Positions 1 to 8,331 of a DNA stretch of 39,371 bases are shown in pieces. Origin of the DNA: Flavobacteriales bacterium (lineage in GTDB: Bacteria > Bacteroidota > Bacteroidia > Flavobacteriales_D > Sanyastnellaceae); NCBI GenBank assembly GCA_028823145.1, contig JAPKCA010000009.1, positions 1 to 39,371 on the forward strand, read 5' to 3'. The notes beneath the pieces were generated by a model. It saw only the letters and a list, made by a program, of their open reading frames with translations, did no database searches and had not been told where the DNA came from. Numbering within the stretch: position 1 is the stretch's first letter; every line of letters starts with the position of its first letter. A program made the position numbers and the translations under genes.

Positions 1-2
1 AG

Positions 3-428
3 GTCATGGATGTGGGAACTGGTGGTGGCTTTCCAGGGATTCCTTTGGCCATTGCTTGTCCAGATGTTGAGTTTGTCCTGTGCGATGGAATAGGAAAAAA
101 AATTAAAGTGGTGCAGGCCGTTGTTGATGCCTTGGGACTCAAAAATGTTCGGGCAGTTCATGGAAGAGCAGAGGAGAGCAAAGAAAAATTTGACTTTATC
201 GTCAGCCGGGCCGTAACTCGGATGAATAAATTTGTTCCTTGGGTTCAGAACCGCATGGAGAAAAGAACCATCAATCCCTGGCCCAATGGAATCTTGTATC
301 TCAAAGGAGGAGATCTAGATGAGGAGTTGTCAGAAATCCAGCAAACCTCTGAAAGGTTGGATGTTAGCCAGTGGTTCCCTCAGCCGTTTTTCGAAACGAA
401 AGCGGTGATTTACGTCCGATTGCAGTAG
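3..428 (+). CDS. rsmG: 16S rRNA (guanine527-N7)-methyltransferase RsmG, 5' end cut off by window
   Basis: RsmG transfers a methyl group from SAM to N7 of G527 in 16S rRNA. The visible part opens in mid-protein with the family's SAM-binding loop DVGTGGGFPGIPLAI and continues through the acidic strand-2 end (FVLCDGIGKK) and the FDFIVSRAVT segment, which is characteristic of RsmG. About 141 codons are present, so roughly the N-terminal third of a normal protein of about 210 residues lies upstream of the window. The reading frame is already open at base 3, so the ATG at base 6 in the ORF track is internal and not a start. It ends at TAG and faces the response regulator gene across a 161-base gap that contains hairpins. 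Family assignment is confident; the missing N-terminus cannot be judged. Confidence 0.93.
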   Translation, partial: VMDVGTGGGFPGIPLAIACPDVEFVLCDGIGKKIKVVQAVVDALGLKNVRAVHGRAEESKEKFDFIVSRAVTRMNKFVPWVQNRMEKRTINPWPNGILYLKGGDLDEELSEIQQTSERLDVSQWFPQPFFETKAVIYVRLQ

Positions 429-454
429 GAGTTTTACCCATCTCATAGGGTATA

Positions 455-487
455 TACAAAAGAAGAGGGACCCCTTTGGGCCCCTCC
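455..487 (-). terminator. Hairpin terminator for the minus-strand response regulator gene
   Basis: The arms gagggaccc (465-473) and gggcccctc (478-486) pair over nine positions with one A-C mismatch and a four-base loop. Read on the minus strand, the stem is followed by a T-rich tail (ttcttttg), so it fits the end of the response regulator transcript about 100 bases after its stop codon. On the plus strand no T run follows, so it would serve rsmG poorly. Confidence 0.65.
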
Positions 488-513
488 TCAATAACCTGCA
501 AGAAATTGAAACC

Positions 514-540
514 GACACGGTATTCTCAGACCGTGTCTGA
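514..540. promoter_or_regulatory. Two mutually exclusive hairpins in the convergent gap
   Basis: GACACGGT (514-521) pairs perfectly with ACCGTGTC (530-537). The overlapping TCAGAC (526-531) pairs with GTCTGA (535-540). Both cannot form at once because they share bases 530-537. The element lies between the stop of the response regulator gene and its probable terminator. It may simply be transcript-end structure that protects the 3' end; a regulatory role is inference. Confidence 0.4.
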
Positions 541-589
541 ATCATAGACGGAGGAAGTTGTGAGGGGTTGCCTCTTGATACAGTAAAAA

Positions 590-1309
590 TTATCCGTTGG
601 GCTCGAAACGATAACCCACCCCCCGCACGGAAAGGAAATGAACAGGCATTTTGGGTTGAGGTTCGAAATACTTTCGGAAGGCCACCATGTAATTATCAAT
701 GGTTCGCGTGCTCGGAAAAGCCTGGTATCCCCAAACCACCTCCAAGATTTCTTCTCGACTGACCACTTCTCCGGTTTTGGAAGCCATCAGCCGAAGCAAC
801 ATGGCTTCGCGTTTGGAGATAGTGCGAATTTCGCCTTGGAAAGTTCCAATTCGGTATCCATTGAAGTCGATCCAACAGCTGGAACCGAAGTTCAACTGTT
901 CAATAGAGGATTGGCGATCCACACCTTGTCCAATTCTGATCAATTTGCGAACCCGCAAAAGCAATTCTTCCAGATGAAATGGTTTCCCCAAGTAATCATC
1001 TGCACCGATCCGCAGGCCATCGATTCGGTCTTCGATGTTGTTTTTTGCCGTTAAAAATAAAATGGGCAATGAAATGCCCTCCAGTCGGAGCGAACGGCAA
1101 ACGGCCAAACCATCCAGTTTTGGCATCATGACATCCAACACCGCAGCGTCCAATCTGTTTTGCCGAGCCAACCGCAAGGCCTCTTCACCGTTGGGTGCTT
1201 CCAAAACAAACCAACCTTCCTTTTCAAAATTGAGTCGGAGCATTTTCCGCAGGGCCAAATCGTCTTCTGCTAGAAGGATACGTGGTTGAAGTGGAGGCTG
1301 CTCCTGCAT
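590..1309 (-). CDS. OmpR/PhoB-family response regulator
   Basis: This 239-residue protein is a two-domain transcription factor of a two-component system. The receiver domain (about residues 10-125) has the acidic pair D16/D17, the phosphoacceptor D59 in VLDVMMPKLDG, the switch T87 in LTAK and the conserved lysine K109 in GKPF. The C-terminal winged-helix domain (about 140-237) has the OmpR-type TRTIDNYMVAFRKYFE recognition helix and the closing SVRGVGYRF. No histidine kinase gene is adjacent, so the sensor must be elsewhere. The gene starts at ATG (complement of 1307-1309), 30 bases from the divergent menI start. That short gap implies shared or overlapping promoter space with the menaquinone operon. 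Target genes cannot be inferred from the sequence. Family confidence is high; a closer relation to RprY-type regulators of Bacteroidota is only a suggestion. Confidence 0.92.
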   Translation of the reverse strand: MQEQPPLQPRILLAEDDLALRKMLRLNFEKEGWFVLEAPNGEEALRLARQNRLDAAVLDVMMPKLDGLAVCRSLRLEGISLPILFLTAKNNIEDRIDGLRIGADDYLGKPFHLEELLLRVRKLIRIGQGVDRQSSIEQLNFGSSCWIDFNGYRIGTFQGEIRTISKREAMLLRLMASKTGEVVSREEILEVVWGYQAFPSTRTIDNYMVAFRKYFEPQPKMPVHFLSVRGVGYRFEPNG

Positions 1310-1339
1310 GTGGTAAATTTCGGACGAAAAACTTTGGGA

Positions 1340-1759
1340 ATGCCAACGGAATATTTAAAAACGAACCCCACCATCGCCGATGCCATCGGTTTGGAGATGC
1401 TTGAAATCGAAGAAGAGCGTGTGACCGGGAGGATTCCTGTCGATGGTCGGACACATCAGCCATACGGTTCACTGCACGGTGGGGCAAGTGTTGTTCTGGC
1501 GGAAACGCTAGGCTCTGTGGGTTCTCATTTTTTAGTAGCGGATGAAGGGATGCAGGCTGTGGGTATTGAGGTCAACGCCAACCATGTACGTGGTATTCGA
1601 TCTGGATGGGTTTATGGTGAGGCTTTGCTGCAACACCGTGGAGGAAAACTTCATGTTTGGTCGATTACGATCAAGGATGAAAGTGGGAAGTTGATTTGTA
1701 CGAGCCGATTAACGGTGATGATTGTGCCCAATCCCAAAGCAGCAGATGGAAAAGACTGA
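1340..1759 (+). CDS. menI: Hotdog-fold 1,4-dihydroxy-2-naphthoyl-CoA thioesterase
   Basis: The product hydrolyses DHNA-CoA to DHNA, the step between MenB and MenA. The 139-residue protein matches the E. coli YdiI/MenI pattern closely: PVDGRTHQPYGSLHGGASVVLAE, with the likely catalytic glutamate E55 and the HGG turn at H46, then GIEVNANHVR. I chose ATG 1340 rather than the ORF-track start at 1286 because the hotdog domain begins directly after it (MPTEYLKTNP) and 1286 would overlap the divergent regulator gene. The gene overlaps the start of menF by 14 bases and opens a menaquinone operon, which supports MenI over a generic PaaI-type thioesterase. A TAAATTTC stretch 18 bases upstream resembles the -7 element with one mismatch. 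Substrate identity is inferred from similarity and context. Confidence 0.85.
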   Translation: MPTEYLKTNPTIADAIGLEMLEIEEERVTGRIPVDGRTHQPYGSLHGGASVVLAETLGSVGSHFLVADEGMQAVGIEVNANHVRGIRSGWVYGEALLQHRGGKLHVWSITIKDESGKLICTSRLTVMIVPNPKAADGKD

Positions 1760-2723
1760 ATTTTCATTGTGGTGGAAAAATCCGGGAGATGGTCCGGAGG
1801 AAATTTGGACGCTCAATCCCGATGACCAAGGAGAAACCATATTTCACCTAGCTCCCTTTGTGTCTTCTTTGCGGTATCCCAAGTGCGAAGTGCGTGGAAA
1901 GATGCAGCGTTCCCTTTTTCCAAAACCTGGAACGATAGCCCTGAAAGCTTGTACTGAAGCCGTCGAAACGACGCAAGAAGAGCACGAACAAGCGGTAATC
2001 CAGGCTCTTGATTTCATTGAACAAGGAGCTTTTGAAAAGGTCGTGATTAGCCGATCTAATTTGTGGCGTGAAGCCAACTCTCCAGAGTCCGTCTTTGCTC
2101 AAAAGTGTAAGGCTCACAAAGATGCCTTGGTTTATTTACTGGTGCATCCTATCGCCGGCGTATGGCTCGGGGCGACACCTGAATTACTCTTGCGGCAGGA
2201 AGGCGTTCATTACGAGACGGTTTCTTTGGCGGGGACTCGCAAGGCCGATCGGGAAGAGTGGACTAAAAAAGAAATGCGCGAACAATCCATGGTGACCGAC
2301 TTCATTGCACAGACACTCAAGAGTCGAGATGCACAATCCATTCAAATCGACTCGGCAAAGGATCGTTCGTATGGTGAAATGGCTCATCTCGAATCGCGCA
2401 TTCGTTTTGAATCTTCGGCACCTCATCAGCATTGGTTGCAAGCCTTGCATCCGACTCCAGCTGTGGGGGGCCAGCCCCGAAACGTCGCGATGGATTTTAT
2501 TGCAAAGCACGAACGGCAATCCCGTGGCTATTATGCGGGATACTTGGGATGGAGTTCTCCTGACGGCGCTAGGTTCTACGTAAATCTCCGTTGTATGCAG
2601 TGGTTTTCAAGTGGAGCACGGATCTTTGCAGGGGGTGGAATCATTGCCGGTTCAGACGCCACTTCGGAATGGGAAGAAACGGAGATTAAGATTCAATCTA
2701 TTCGTCAAGTATCCGCTTCCTGA
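1746..2723 (+). CDS. menF: Isochorismate synthase (chorismate-binding family)
   Basis: MenF converts chorismate to isochorismate, the first committed step of menaquinone synthesis. The 325-residue protein carries the chorismate-utilising core: VISRSNLW, VSLAGTRKAD with the conserved lysine region, the hallmark LHPTPAVGGQPRNVA, RGYYAGYLGW, and the closing GGGIIAGSDATSEWEETE with its metal-binding acidic residues. The best start is ATG 1746 (MEKTEFSLWW), which overlaps the end of menI; the track start at 1722 lies deeper in menI and adds eight residues with no family support. It is shorter than MenF of E. coli, mainly in the N-terminal half. A salicylate or anthranilate synthase role is less likely because menD follows after only 28 bases. 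Confidence 0.93.
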   Translation: MEKTEFSLWWKNPGDGPEEIWTLNPDDQGETIFHLAPFVSSLRYPKCEVRGKMQRSLFPKPGTIALKACTEAVETTQEEHEQAVIQALDFIEQGAFEKVVISRSNLWREANSPESVFAQKCKAHKDALVYLLVHPIAGVWLGATPELLLRQEGVHYETVSLAGTRKADREEWTKKEMREQSMVTDFIAQTLKSRDAQSIQIDSAKDRSYGEMAHLESRIRFESSAPHQHWLQALHPTPAVGGQPRNVAMDFIAKHERQSRGYYAGYLGWSSPDGARFYVNLRCMQWFSSGARIFAGGGIIAGSDATSEWEETEIKIQSIRQVSAS

Positions 2724-2751
2724 CGTGCCTTGTGGTCCGTAACTTTGGACC

Positions 2752-4467
2752 ATGAATACCACGGATCATCCCGGAGCTTTTCATGTCATTGATGCGATGG
2801 CAAGCAGTGGCTTGCGGGATGTCGTGATTTCGCCCGGATCAAGAAATGCTCCTTTGGTCATTGCCTGCGAAGCTCATCCTCGAATTCGGACGACGGTTGC
2901 ATTGGATGAGCGGTCTGCCGCTCATATTGCCATGGGTATGGGCTTGAAGAACCGAATTCCAGCAGCAGTGATTTCAACATCGGGAACCGCTGCCATCAAT
3001 CACGGACCAGCCATTGCAGAAGCGGCCTATCAGTGTACCCCCTTGATCAGCATCACGGCCGACCGCCCAGTTGCGTCACGTGGACAAGGCTTGGGCCAAA
3101 CGGTTTTGCAGACGAAGCTATTCGAAGCACACGCCCTCCTCGAGCTGGAAGTGGATGAGACCAAAATGGCGGTGGACGAGATGCGGTCGTTGGCGAGCGA
3201 TGCCATGAGAGTTGCAGCAAAGGGTCCTGTGCACGTGAATATGCCCTTTGCGGAACCGCTTTATGGAGTTATGGAAAGGGAATGGAAGGAATTGGAACCT
3301 ACTGTCGGTGAGGTCGGTTCGGCCTCGGCGGCCATTCCGGCATTGCTCTTGGATTATTTGTGCGTTCATGATCCTCGAATTCTATTGATTGGCGGCGCCT
3401 CTTCTTTTGATGAAAAATGGTTTGAATTGGCCGGCAATTTCCCTCAGAAACTGGCGGCATTTTCGGACGTGTTTGGGCATGTTCGTGGCGAGGGAATTGC
3501 GGGTGCTTCTGATCGATTATTGAGTGCCTTTGGTGGGAAAATGCCCGAGGGGCTGCGCCCATCATGCGTGGTGACGATTGGATTGCCTCCCATGAGCGCA
3601 GCTTGGCGAGCTGAAGTTGCATCTTGGAGCGTTCCTCACTGGCATATTGGACTAGAGGCCAAGGCTTGGGAGATGTTTGGAGGAGAGCCGCAACCGTGGA
3701 AAATCTCTGCAACGCATGGATTGGAATTGTTGCTCGATGCGTTGCCTTCGTTCAGTTCATACGCCGCGTCTTGGCAAGTGGCCTTGGATCGCATTTCTCG
3801 CGCAGAAGAACAAGCGGTGGAACAGTTGGCCCGTCCTTGGTGTGATTGGACTGCGTTTGACCAGCTATCGAAAAAAATGAAGCGCTTTGAATCCCTGCAC
3901 TTTGCCAATTCAACGTCGGCACGGTATGCGCAATGGTTTGATTGGGATGCCGTCCGACTTCATGCAAATCGCGGAGTCGCCGGAATCGATGGTTGTTTGA
4001 GCGCGGCAGTGGGTGATGCCTTGATGCATCCGGATCAGAAGGTTGGCTTGATTACAGGAGATGCTGCTTGGCTGTATGATTTGAATGGCTTGCATGTTCG
4101 CCCCTTTCCCAAGAATCTTCAGGTGGTTTTGATCAACAACGGTGGAGGAAATATTTTCCGCTGGATCCAAGGACCCGAGGAATTGGGTTTGCTTCCTGAA
4201 TTTTTTGAAGCTCCGTTCCTTCAAAATTCAGAGGCTACAGCACAGGCCGGAGGACTCGATTACTTTTGTGCGGAAAGTCCTGCTTTGTTGGACGATGTTT
4301 TTGAACTTTGGGACAATAATCCGCGTCCGAGTTTGTTAGAGATTCGAACAGATGGGGAGCTTTCAGCAAAGTTCTACCACGACCTTCAAAAGGTCCTGTT
4401 TGAACAGATGGGAAGTACTGAGAGAATACAAGAGAAATATGAGTCAAACAAAATGGACCTCGATTAA
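2752..4467 (+). CDS. menD: 2-succinyl-5-enolpyruvyl-6-hydroxy-3-cyclohexene-1-carboxylate synthase
   Basis: MenD is a thiamine-diphosphate enzyme that joins isochorismate with 2-oxoglutarate-derived succinic semialdehyde to give SEPHCHC. The 571-residue length is normal for the family. The N-terminal ThDP domain shows [12 protein letters not shown] and [13 protein letters not shown] with the conserved cofactor-activating glutamate, then [17 protein letters not shown] and TADRP. The C-terminal ThDP domain has [12 protein letters not shown] and [10 protein letters not shown]. The start ATG gives the expected N-terminus one or two dozen residues before SPGSRN. Its 3' end overlaps menB by 29 bases, implying translational coupling. 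No dedicated promoter or Shine-Dalgarno is visible. Confidence 0.97.
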   Translation: MNTTDHPGAFHVIDAMASSGLRDVVISPGSRNAPLVIACEAHPRIRTTVALDERSAAHIAMGMGLKNRIPAAVISTSGTAAINHGPAIAEAAYQCTPLISITADRPVASRGQGLGQTVLQTKLFEAHALLELEVDETKMAVDEMRSLASDAMRVAAKGPVHVNMPFAEPLYGVMEREWKELEPTVGEVGSASAAIPALLLDYLCVHDPRILLIGGASSFDEKWFELAGNFPQKLAAFSDVFGHVRGEGIAGASDRLLSAFGGKMPEGLRPSCVVTIGLPPMSAAWRAEVASWSVPHWHIGLEAKAWEMFGGEPQPWKISATHGLELLLDALPSFSSYAASWQVALDRISRAEEQAVEQLARPWCDWTAFDQLSKKMKRFESLHFANSTSARYAQWFDWDAVRLHANRGVAGIDGCLSAAVGDALMHPDQKVGLITGDAAWLYDLNGLHVRPFPKNLQVVLINNGGGNIFRWIQGPEELGLLPEFFEAPFLQNSEATAQAGGLDYFCAESPALLDDVFELWDNNPRPSLLEIRTDGELSAKFYHDLQKVLFEQMGSTERIQEKYESNKMDLD

Positions 4468-5260
4468 AACCTATTCGGATATCCGATTCGAATGGTGTGA
4501 TCAAGTGGCGAAAATCACCATCAATCGTCCGGAGGTGTACAATGCATTTCGACCGGAGACGAATATCCAAATGTTGGATGCGATGGCCATTTGCCGTGAA
4601 CGACCCGATATTGGTGTGGTTGTCTTTACCGGTGAAGGGGACAAGGCATTTTGCAGTGGAGGTGATCAAAATGTCAAAGGTTCAGGTGGCTACATTGGAG
4701 AAGATGGTGTTCCTCGGTTGAATGTGTTGGATTTGCACAAAGAAATCCGGTCGTTGCCCAAGCCGGTCATTGCCATGGTCAATGGATACGCGATTGGAGG
4801 GGGGCATGTGTTGCACGTTGTGTGCGATCTGACCATTGCTTCAGAAAATGCCCGTTTCGGTCAAACGGGACCCAAGGTTGGTAGTTTTGATGCAGGCTTC
4901 GGCTCCAGTTATTTGGCGCGTCAAGTAGGTCAGAAAAAGGCCAGGGAAATTTGGTTTTTATGCGAACAATACACAGCATCTGAGGCAGAGCAAATGGGAA
5001 TGGTCAACAAGGTTGTTCCACTTGCTGATTTGGAAGACACCACCATGCAATGGTGCGCAACGATATTAAAGCGCTCACCGATGGCCTTGCGCATGATTAA
5101 ACGTGGGTTGAATGCAGAGTTGGACGGTCAACGCGGATTGATGGAGTTTGCAGGGGATGCGACCTTGATGTACTATATGATGGAAGAGGCACAAGAAGGA
5201 AAGAATGCATTTCTTGAAAAGCGCGATCCAGACTTTCAGAAATTCCCAAAGTTTCCTTGA
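4439..5260 (+). CDS. menB: 1,4-dihydroxy-2-naphthoyl-CoA synthase
   Basis: MenB is a crotonase-family enzyme that closes the second ring of o-succinylbenzoyl-CoA to DHNA-CoA. The 273-residue protein shows the MenB hallmarks [54 protein letters not shown] and [12 protein letters not shown]. The glycine in QTGPKV is the version described for bicarbonate-dependent (type I) MenB proteins, whereas type II enzymes carry an aspartate there. I chose ATG 4439 ([10 protein letters not shown]), inside the end of menD; the longer track ORF from 4352 adds 29 residues with no family counterpart. The stop TGA shares one base with the menA ATG. Confidence 0.96.
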   Translation: MSQTKWTSIKTYSDIRFEWCDQVAKITINRPEVYNAFRPETNIQMLDAMAICRERPDIGVVVFTGEGDKAFCSGGDQNVKGSGGYIGEDGVPRLNVLDLHKEIRSLPKPVIAMVNGYAIGGGHVLHVVCDLTIASENARFGQTGPKVGSFDAGFGSSYLARQVGQKKAREIWFLCEQYTASEAEQMGMVNKVVPLADLEDTTMQWCATILKRSPMALRMIKRGLNAELDGQRGLMEFAGDATLMYYMMEEAQEGKNAFLEKRDPDFQKFPKFP

Positions 5261-6195
5261 TGCAGATCAAGGATTGGTTGAGCGCTTCCCGTCTTCGGAC
5301 ATTGCCATTGGCCGCAGCTTGTGTCTTTGTCGGCGCAGCGCTTGCCTTGGCTTCGGGATTAAGCACGCCTGAAGCCGAAGAGAGGTTTTGGATGGTGTTC
5401 GGTGGGATTTTGTTCACCGTAGTGGTTCTGCAGGTGCTTTCCAATTGGGCCAATGACGTAGGGGATTTTGAAAACGGTGCAGATGGCAAGGATCGGTTAG
5501 ATCGTGCCGTCGCATCGGGGAGAATTTCATCACAACAGATGAAGCGAGGGGTGATCTTGGCCAGTGCAATGGCTTTCATCCTCGGCGTGTCTACGGTCAT
5601 TTTCGCATTGAACGGAACGGGATTGCTTTGGGCTTCTTCCTTGATCGTGTTGCTTGGTTTGTTAGGCATAGCTGCGGCCTATTGTTACACCGCGGGGAAT
5701 CGGCCATATGGTTATGCGGGGTGGGGAGATGCCGCTGTTTTTTTATTTTTCGGATGGATCGGAGTCGGGGGCACAGCCTTTTTGCTCGCTCATTCGTGGT
5801 CCTGGACATGGCTTCTTCCGGGTACACTGACGGGCGGGTTGAGCGTAGCAGTTCTGAACTTGAACAATATGCGAGACCACCTTTCTGATGCAGCTGCAGG
5901 AAAAAGGACCTTGCCAGTGCGTTATGGATGGCCTTGGTCAAAATGGTACCATACGGTTGTTTTTATGGTTGCATGGGGTTCGTGGTGGCTTTTTGCCATG
6001 TATTTGGAAGCTGGACAATGGCGCGGCATGATGTGGATTTTTTGCTTGTCATTGGTTCACGCGGGCCATGTGCTGCGTGTGCATCGGACCCTTCGTCCTG
6101 AAGATTTGGACCCTGAATTAAAAAAAGTAGCGATCAGTACCGCGGTCGTGGCCTTTTTCTTGCTCCTGGCACAGACTCAATTGCCGGATTCATGA
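5260..6195 (+). CDS. menA: 1,4-dihydroxy-2-naphthoate polyprenyltransferase
   Basis: MenA attaches the polyprenyl tail to DHNA at the inner membrane, giving demethylmenaquinone. The 311-residue UbiA-family protein has about eight hydrophobic spans. Its first aspartate-rich motif is NWANDVGDFENGADGKDR. A second conserved region is LNLNNMRDHLSDAAAGKRTL. The N-terminus DWLSASRLRTLPLA is typical of MenA. I chose ATG 5260, which overlaps the menB TGA as TGATG; the track used an in-frame TTG at 5257 that adds one residue. The 3' end overlaps menC as ATGA. Confidence is high from motifs and operon position. Confidence 0.95.
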   Translation: MQIKDWLSASRLRTLPLAAACVFVGAALALASGLSTPEAEERFWMVFGGILFTVVVLQVLSNWANDVGDFENGADGKDRLDRAVASGRISSQQMKRGVILASAMAFILGVSTVIFALNGTGLLWASSLIVLLGLLGIAAAYCYTAGNRPYGYAGWGDAAVFLFFGWIGVGGTAFLLAHSWSWTWLLPGTLTGGLSVAVLNLNNMRDHLSDAAAGKRTLPVRYGWPWSKWYHTVVFMVAWGSWWLFAMYLEAGQWRGMMWIFCLSLVHAGHVLRVHRTLRPEDLDPELKKVAISTAVVAFFLLLAQTQLPDS

Positions 6196-7277
6196 AACAG
6201 GAGAGTCTTTCAATTCGGATTGTCAGCCATCCGATGCGTTTTTTGAAGCCAGCTCGAACTTCTCGGGATGTTCTGAAAGTCAAGCCGACCTGGTTTATCG
6301 TTGCCTCTGACTCCATGGGGAGACGAGGCTTGGGAGAGTGCAGTCTCATTCCGGGATTGAATCCCGAATCCATTGATCAGGTTGAAAAGGCTCTTCAGGG
6401 CCTGGTCGATTCGGGAGAATTGAACTACAGGGCCATTCCCGATTCACTTCCGGCTGTCCGGTTTGCAGTAGAAATGGCCAAGTTGGATTTGGAGGGAGGT
6501 GGAAGACAAATATTGTATGACACCCCGTATTCACAAGGAACGAAGCCTATAGCAATCAATGGATTGATCTGGATGGATTCGGTCGATTCGATGCTTGATC
6601 AGGCTCAATCGTTGATCGCCGCCGGTTTCAAAACCCTGAAGATGAAAGTCGGCACCTTGCCATTTTCATTGGAATTGGAGTGGTTAAGCACCGTTCGGGC
6701 AATGGCACCTGTCGCCGATGGATTTCAGTTGCGATTGGATGCCAATGGGGCATTTTCGCGGCATGAGGCAGGTTGGTCGCCTATGCAAAAGTTGGAGGCT
6801 TTGGCAAAATTTGAAATTCACAGCATTGAGCAGCCCCTTTCACCACTTGATCAAAAGGGACTCGCGGAGCTCTGCGAGGGAAGTCCTGTCCCCATTGCTT
6901 TGGACGAATCCCTGATTGGCCAGCATGGGCATGAACGAAGGGCTTTATTGGAATTATTGAAGCCGGCTTTTATCGTTTTGAAACCAAGCTTAATAGGTGG
7001 CTTTGAGCGCGCGGATGAATGGGTGGCTTTGGCGGAGGAAATGGGCTTGGAATGGTGGGCGACTTCGGCATTGGAGTCGAACATCGGCTTGAACGCCATT
7101 GCTCAATGGACGGCAAGGGCAATTGGTGCTACGCCAGTTCCCTTGGCCCAAGGATTGGGCACCGGGGGCTTGTTTGAAAACAACATTCCGTCGCCTTTGT
7201 CTGTTGACAAGGGTTTTTTGCACACCAAATTGGATGGGGTTTGGGATTTTTCACGGGTGCTTGATTTCGAATTATGA
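6192..7277 (+). CDS. menC: o-Succinylbenzoate synthase
   Basis: MenC dehydrates SHCHC to o-succinylbenzoate and belongs to the enolase superfamily. The 361-residue protein carries the expected barrel residues: the KxK acid/base motif in TLKMKVG, metal ligands in LRLDANGAF, IEQPL and ALDESLIG, and the opposite-face lysine in IVLKPSLIGG. It starts four bases inside menA (ATGA) and ends four bases inside menE (ATGA), so translation of menA-menC-menE is probably coupled. A muconate cycloisomerase or dipeptide epimerase reading is less likely given this context. Confidence 0.94.
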   Translation: MKQESLSIRIVSHPMRFLKPARTSRDVLKVKPTWFIVASDSMGRRGLGECSLIPGLNPESIDQVEKALQGLVDSGELNYRAIPDSLPAVRFAVEMAKLDLEGGGRQILYDTPYSQGTKPIAINGLIWMDSVDSMLDQAQSLIAAGFKTLKMKVGTLPFSLELEWLSTVRAMAPVADGFQLRLDANGAFSRHEAGWSPMQKLEALAKFEIHSIEQPLSPLDQKGLAELCEGSPVPIALDESLIGQHGHERRALLELLKPAFIVLKPSLIGGFERADEWVALAEEMGLEWWATSALESNIGLNAIAQWTARAIGATPVPLAQGLGTGGLFENNIPSPLSVDKGFLHTKLDGVWDFSRVLDFEL

Positions 7278-8317
7278 AAGGCCGATTGCATTTTTCGCAA
7301 GGTTCGTTTTCACTGGACCCTTCCGCTTTTGAGGCGATTGAAAGGGCGGCATCTCATCCGTGGGAGAAAGCGGTCGCGGAGTTGTTGAGGCATTGGTGGT
7401 CGACAGAAGATCAAATCGTGTTAACGACCTCGGGATCGACAGGCCCCCCGGAGTCCATTTATCATGCGAAAGAGGCCGTCCGGAAGAGCGCCCGCCGAAC
7501 CATTGCGTATTTCACTTTGAAGGAAGGTGCCCACGCTGCATTGGCAATGCCCGTTCGATTTGTCGGAGGGATGATGATGGTTGTACGAGCCATTGAAGGG
7601 AATTGGAACTTGCACGTGGTTGAACCGCTTTTGGTTCCGGAATTCCCACCCGTTCCGTTTGATTTTGTCGCGCTTACACCCGCTCAAGTCCGGTCAATGC
7701 TTTTAGCTCAAGGCGATTTGAGGTCCATGGAGAATTGGAAAATCTTGTTGATGGGCGGCAGTTCCTTTCCAGCTTCAATAGTCTCACATTTCCCTGAAAA
7801 AATAAGGGTTTATGAATCCTTTGGTATGACGGAAACAGTCAGCCATGTGGCTGTGCGATCCTGGTTGCCCTTGAAAACAGATGCTTTCGAATGTCTTCCG
7901 GGAATCAAAGTGAGCCTTCAGCAAGAGGATACCCTGTGTATTCACATGCCTGAAATGGAGCCATTGTCCACGAGCGATTCGGCAAAATTGATCGATGAAC
8001 GGCATTTTGTGTGGTTAGGTCGTTTGGATGATGCCATCAATTCTGGAGGTGTCAAGGTGTATCCTCAAGCTGTTGAGGAGGTCCTTTCGGAGTGGATTGA
8101 CCTGCCTTTTATCGTCTACGGACGTCCACATCCCATCTTGGGTCAAGAGGTGGTTCTTCGGATTCACGCAGATCACGAGCCATCCCATGCGGATGAGCAA
8201 CGGCAATTGATTTTGAATGCTGGAAACAAGCGGCTTTCGCAGCATCATACGCCTCGCGTTATTGAATGGCGACCCATCGAAAAAACACCTTCAGGAAAAT
8301 GGAAAAGACCCCACTGA
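7274..8317 (+). CDS. menE: o-Succinylbenzoate-CoA ligase (short Bacteroidota form)
   Basis: MenE activates o-succinylbenzoate with ATP and joins it to CoA before MenB acts. The 347-residue protein is about 100 residues shorter than E. coli or Bacillus MenE, in line with the compact form common in Bacteroidota. Adenylate-forming motifs are visible: the phosphate-binding loop TTSGSTGPPESI, YESFGMTETVSHVA, the hinge WLGRLDDAINSGGVKVYP, and the C-terminal PIEKTPSGKWKR containing the expected catalytic lysine. The loop has glutamate where many relatives have lysine after the second proline. It begins with an ATGA overlap with menC and ends 14 bases before rdgB. Context makes the assignment firm despite the short length. 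Confidence 0.92.
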   Translation: MKGRLHFSQGSFSLDPSAFEAIERAASHPWEKAVAELLRHWWSTEDQIVLTTSGSTGPPESIYHAKEAVRKSARRTIAYFTLKEGAHAALAMPVRFVGGMMMVVRAIEGNWNLHVVEPLLVPEFPPVPFDFVALTPAQVRSMLLAQGDLRSMENWKILLMGGSSFPASIVSHFPEKIRVYESFGMTETVSHVAVRSWLPLKTDAFECLPGIKVSLQQEDTLCIHMPEMEPLSTSDSAKLIDERHFVWLGRLDDAINSGGVKVYPQAVEEVLSEWIDLPFIVYGRPHPILGQEVVLRIHADHEPSHADEQRQLILNAGNKRLSQHHTPRVIEWRPIEKTPSGKWKRPH

Positions 8318-8331
8318 GCGACGCTTCTAAA

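Noticed and set aside
5097-5669. Minus-strand ORF of 190 codons across the menB/menA junction
   Set aside because: It is antisense to two overlapping, well-supported men genes; low-complexity composition and no domain.
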